Part shown: piece after piece, positions 61,443 through 64,000 of the stretch
How positions within the stretch are numbered: position 1 is the stretch's first letter
Layout of the letters: every line of letters starts with the position of its first letter
Source of the DNA: SKUL01 sp964487545
GTDB lineage: Bacteria; Bacteroidota; Bacteroidia; Flavobacteriales_D; SKUL01
Assembly (NCBI GenBank): GCA_964487545.1
Contig: CAZARI010000012.1
Location: forward strand, 1 to 64,000
DNA length: 64,000 nucleotides
Direction of reading: 5' to 3'
Position numbers and translations under genes: made by a program
The notes under the pieces: model-generated
Told to the model about the DNA's origin: nothing
Database searches by the model: none
What the model saw: only the letters and a program-made list of their open reading frames with translations

Positions 61443-61475
61443 AAGGCATCTGGCATAAGTCGGATGCCTTTTTTT
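61443..61475 (+). terminator. Terminator after the small exported protein gene
   Basis: AAGGCATC and GATGCCTT pair over 8 bp and are followed by five or more T residues. It separates this unit from the ABC transporter gene. Confidence 0.8.
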
Positions 61476-61497
61476 ATGGCTTTAAAACTTCAAATCC

Positions 61498-64000
61498 ATG
61501 AGTGAACGAATACTCCGCGCTTTAATGCAACTCTTTGCCATTATTGCGCGTGTAGAACCTTTGAGCGGGCAGGAGGAGAACGAAGGGCGCCGTATTGTTC
61601 GGTTATTCCTAAAACAGCAACTCAGCCAAAAACTGGTCAATCAGTACCTCATGGTTTTTGACGCTTTTATCGAACAGCACCAGCCCTATTCGAGCAAAAA
61701 GAATCAACGCAAAAAAACTTCGGTTGCCTCGGTAAAGGTGTTAAGGATTTGCACTGAAATTAACGAAGAACTTACCCAGAAACAAAAGTTTATCGTGATG
61801 CTTCGGCTGCTGGAATTCGTTTATACGCACAGCGAAGCCACCGATCAGGAGTTGGAATTTGTAAGCACTGTTGCCAGCACTTTTAATATTACTAGTGAGG
61901 AATTTGAACTCACCCGAGAACTGGTGCACGGACCTGGCCACCACGTTCCGGACGACGATAATTTTCTGGTTATTTCGGGTCAGAGGGAAAATCTGAATCA
62001 AAACGCGCTTCACCTCTATTCAGAGGGAATGCTATCGCCGATTGTTGTGTTAAGAATCTGCAGCATCAACCTGTTTTTTGTACGGTATCGTGGCGAATCG
62101 GTACTGATGATGAACGGTCAGCACCTGATGCCTGATTATATCCACGTGCTCAACCCCGGGGCAAGTATCCGCAACCCGCGGCGTCAGGCTTCGATCTACT
62201 ACAGCGACCTGTTGAGCTGCTACATGAACGATGCACACTACGCTGGGGTGCAATTTGTGGTTGACGATCTCACTTACCACTTCCCCTTTGGAAACCAAGG
62301 TCTGCATCCGCTGAGTTTTACCGAAGAGTCGGGTAAACTGGTGGGAATTATGGGCGGTAGTGGTTCGGGAAAATCCACGCTGCTCAACATCCTCAACGGA
62401 AACCTAAAACCCAGCAATGGCCAGGTGATGATCAACGGACTGGACGTACACGGTGAAAACGACGAGTTGGAAGGGGTCATCGGCTATATTGCGCAAGACG
62501 ACCTGCTGATCGATGAGCTAACTGTCTACCAAAATCTTTTCTACAACGCCAAGCTCTGCTTTGGTAAAATGAAAAATGAGGAGATTCACGAACTGGTCAG
62601 AGAAACGCTAGCCGATCTTGGATTATCGGACGTGAGCCATTTGAAGGTTGGTAACCCACTCGAAAAAACCATCAGCGGTGGTCAGCGAAAAAGGCTCAAT
62701 ATTGCGCTCGAACTGATTCGCGAACCGATGATTCTTTTTGTTGATGAACCCACATCGGGTCTTTCCAGTCGTGATTCTGAAAACATCATGGATCTGCTCA
62801 AAGAATTGAGCTTAAAAGGCAAGCTCATTTTTGTGGTAATTCACCAGCCTTCGTCGGATATTTTTAAGATGTTTGACCGGTTGATTATTCTGGATCAAGG
62901 CGGATATCCAGTTTTTAACGGCAATCCTGTAGAAAGTGTCACCTACTTCAAGAAGTTGATGAACCATGTGGACCACGACCAGTGTGAGTGTCCCGAATGT
63001 GGCAACGTCAACCCTGAACAAATTTTCAATATCATAGAAGCAAAGGTTGTCGATGAATTTGGACACCTGACTTCCAAGCGAAAAACATCACCGGAAGAGT
63101 GGTACGAATACTATAAAGAATCGGATCAAGGCAACCACGGCAAGCCGGTGATGCAGAAAATGCTGCCCGAAATTAAATTCCGCATTCCAAACCGTTGGAA
63201 ACAGATCAAGGTGTTTTTGAAAAGAGATGTGTTATCCAAAGTGAGCAACCTGCAATACATGCTGGTAAACTTTCTGGAAGCTCCGCTGTTGGCAGCGATC
63301 CTCACCTTTTTCATCCGCTATTTTGTGCATGATCCAGTAAGCGGCGGTGAATACATCTTCCGGGCCAACGACAACCTTCCGCAGTATATTTTCATTGCCG
63401 TAATTGTCGCTCTGTTTTTTGGGCTTACTGTAAGTTCGGAGGAAATTATCCGCGACAAGAAAATCATTGCCCGCGAATCATTCCTGAATCTAAGCCGGCG
63501 CAGTTATCTGTTGTCGAAAATCGGAGTGATGTTTAGCATTTCTGCCATTCAAACCCTGTCGTTTGTGTTGGTGGGGAATTTAATTCTCGGCATCCAAGAC
63601 ATGCATTTATTCTACTGGCTGATGCTCTTTTCTACTTCCTGCTTTGCCAACATGCTGGGTTTGAACATTTCGGCCACTTTCAATTCGGCGAAAGTCATTT
63701 ATATCATCATCCCCATTCTGATCATTCCACAACTATTGTTCAGCGGGGTGATTGTGCGGTTCGATAAGCTGCACCCGATCATTAACTCACAGGCGGGTGT
63801 GCCACTAATTGGCAACATCATGGCCTCTCGGTGGGCTTATGAAGGCCTGGCGGTGGCACAGTACACCGAAAACGCCTACAACAAGGAGTTTTATGAATAT
63901 GAAAAACGCAAAAAATTCTCGAATTGGAAAAAGGACTATTGGGCCAAGGATTTGCAAAACCGCGCCAGTTCATCGCAGCGGATGATTAGCAACCCGGAAA
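61498..64000 (+). CDS. ABCG-type transporter with N-terminal TerB-like region (3' end outside window)
   Basis: An open frame from ATG 61498 runs off the right edge, giving 834 codons so far. Residues about 1-140 are helical and resemble TerB (VMLRLLEFVYTHSEATDQELEFVSTVASTF). Residues about 255-480 are the ATPase, with Walker A (GIMGGSGSGKSTLLNIL), signature (TISGGQRKRLNIALELI) and Walker B (MILFVDEPTSGLSS), as in the White/ABCG branch. A CECPECGN segment follows, then the membrane domain starting near residue 570. Between the TerB-like part and the ATPase (residues about 150-250) is a region resembling an FHA-like beta domain. The substrate is unknown. Confidence 0.85.
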   Translation, partial: MSERILRALMQLFAIIARVEPLSGQEENEGRRIVRLFLKQQLSQKLVNQYLMVFDAFIEQHQPYSSKKNQRKKTSVASVKVLRICTEINEELTQKQKFIVMLRLLEFVYTHSEATDQELEFVSTVASTFNITSEEFELTRELVHGPGHHVPDDDNFLVISGQRENLNQNALHLYSEGMLSPIVVLRICSINLFFVRYRGESVLMMNGQHLMPDYIHVLNPGASIRNPRRQASIYYSDLLSCYMNDAHYAGVQFVVDDLTYHFPFGNQGLHPLSFTEESGKLVGIMGGSGSGKSTLLNILNGNLKPSNGQVMINGLDVHGENDELEGVIGYIAQDDLLIDELTVYQNLFYNAKLCFGKMKNEEIHELVRETLADLGLSDVSHLKVGNPLEKTISGGQRKRLNIALELIREPMILFVDEPTSGLSSRDSENIMDLLKELSLKGKLIFVVIHQPSSDIFKMFDRLIILDQGGYPVFNGNPVESVTYFKKLMNHVDHDQCECPECGNVNPEQIFNIIEAKVVDEFGHLTSKRKTSPEEWYEYYKESDQGNHGKPVMQKMLPEIKFRIPNRWKQIKVFLKRDVLSKVSNLQYMLVNFLEAPLLAAILTFFIRYFVHDPVSGGEYIFRANDNLPQYIFIAVIVALFFGLTVSSEEIIRDKKIIARESFLNLSRRSYLLSKIGVMFSISAIQTLSFVLVGNLILGIQDMHLFYWLMLFSTSCFANMLGLNISATFNSAKVIYIIIPILIIPQLLFSGVIVRFDKLHPIINSQAGVPLIGNIMASRWAYEGLAVAQYTENAYNKEFYEYEKRKKFSNWKKDYWAKDLQNRASSSQRMISNPE

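Noticed and set aside
1..64000. CRISPR arrays, insertion sequences, prophage or integrative element
   Set aside because: No regularly spaced direct repeats, transposase, integrase, terminal repeats or tRNA-linked attachment sites were seen on either strand.

Overview
The window is chromosomal DNA from a Bacteroidetes bacterium, most likely a marine member of the Flavobacteriales (Cryomorphaceae-like; the family is an inference). Supporting signs are secreted proteins with type IX secretion (T9SS) C-terminal sorting domains, SprB-type repeats and GEVED domains; a DUF4295 gene inside the rpmB-rpmG block; Flavobacterium-type promoters (TTG or TTTG, about 17-23 nt, TAnnTTTG) very close to start codons; few Shine-Dalgarno sequences; and carotenoid genes of the CrtA/CrtD/CruF type. 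No rRNA, tRNA, CRISPR array, insertion sequence or prophage was seen.

Layout. 1-6 kb: two large cell-surface or secreted proteins (the first cut by the window edge) and a probable 49-codon small gene. 6-10.6 kb, minus strand: cinA, then rpmB-rpmG-DUF4295-ftsY-rimO. 10.7-16.2 kb: a DNA-damage block of a Y-family polymerase, an SRAP/HMCES-type protein and a short DnaE-like polymerase, followed by a gene remnant and a structured intergenic repeat. 16.7-24.4 kb: a PLP decarboxylase, DUF3817, a coiled-coil lipoprotein, then DUF4421, DUF1295, mtaB, an inositol-monophosphatase-family gene and a TPR protein. 24.4-27.8 kb: an acidic protein and a carotenoid-modification cluster. 28-32 kb: a 1198-residue T9SS cargo protein. 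32-37 kb: aconitase, an ABC permease and the rpsF-rpsR-rplI operon. 37-46.4 kb: a coupled OmpA/Wzc/Wzx cluster for surface polysaccharide, a divergent second OmpA-domain protein, a WG-repeat protein and a repeat protein. 46.5-49.6 kb: trmD-rplS, a lipoprotein and oxyR. 49.7-55.5 kb: mainly small genes, including a probable HEPN-like protein, a DUF1883 protein, a lipoprotein cyclophilin, a SiaC-like protein, a thioesterase and a PlsC-type acyltransferase. 55.6-64 kb: priA, a sodium:solute symporter, two envelope proteins and an ABCG-type transporter with an N-terminal TerB-like region, cut by the right edge.

Most of the window is housekeeping and envelope biology. The least explained signals are non-coding. 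Three intergenic sites carry the 8-mer TTGGTTAA, at two of them in tandem, just before an intrinsic terminator. Two of those terminators have no protein gene to serve, which suggests small RNAs. Other points for follow-up are the polymerase/SRAP block, the HEPN-like and DUF1883 neighbours, a Fur/PerR-like box before oxyR, and an OmpA-family protein in operon with a tyrosine autokinase.

All calls come from reading sequence and translations without database searches. Domain names rest on recognised motifs and are less certain where confidence is low.
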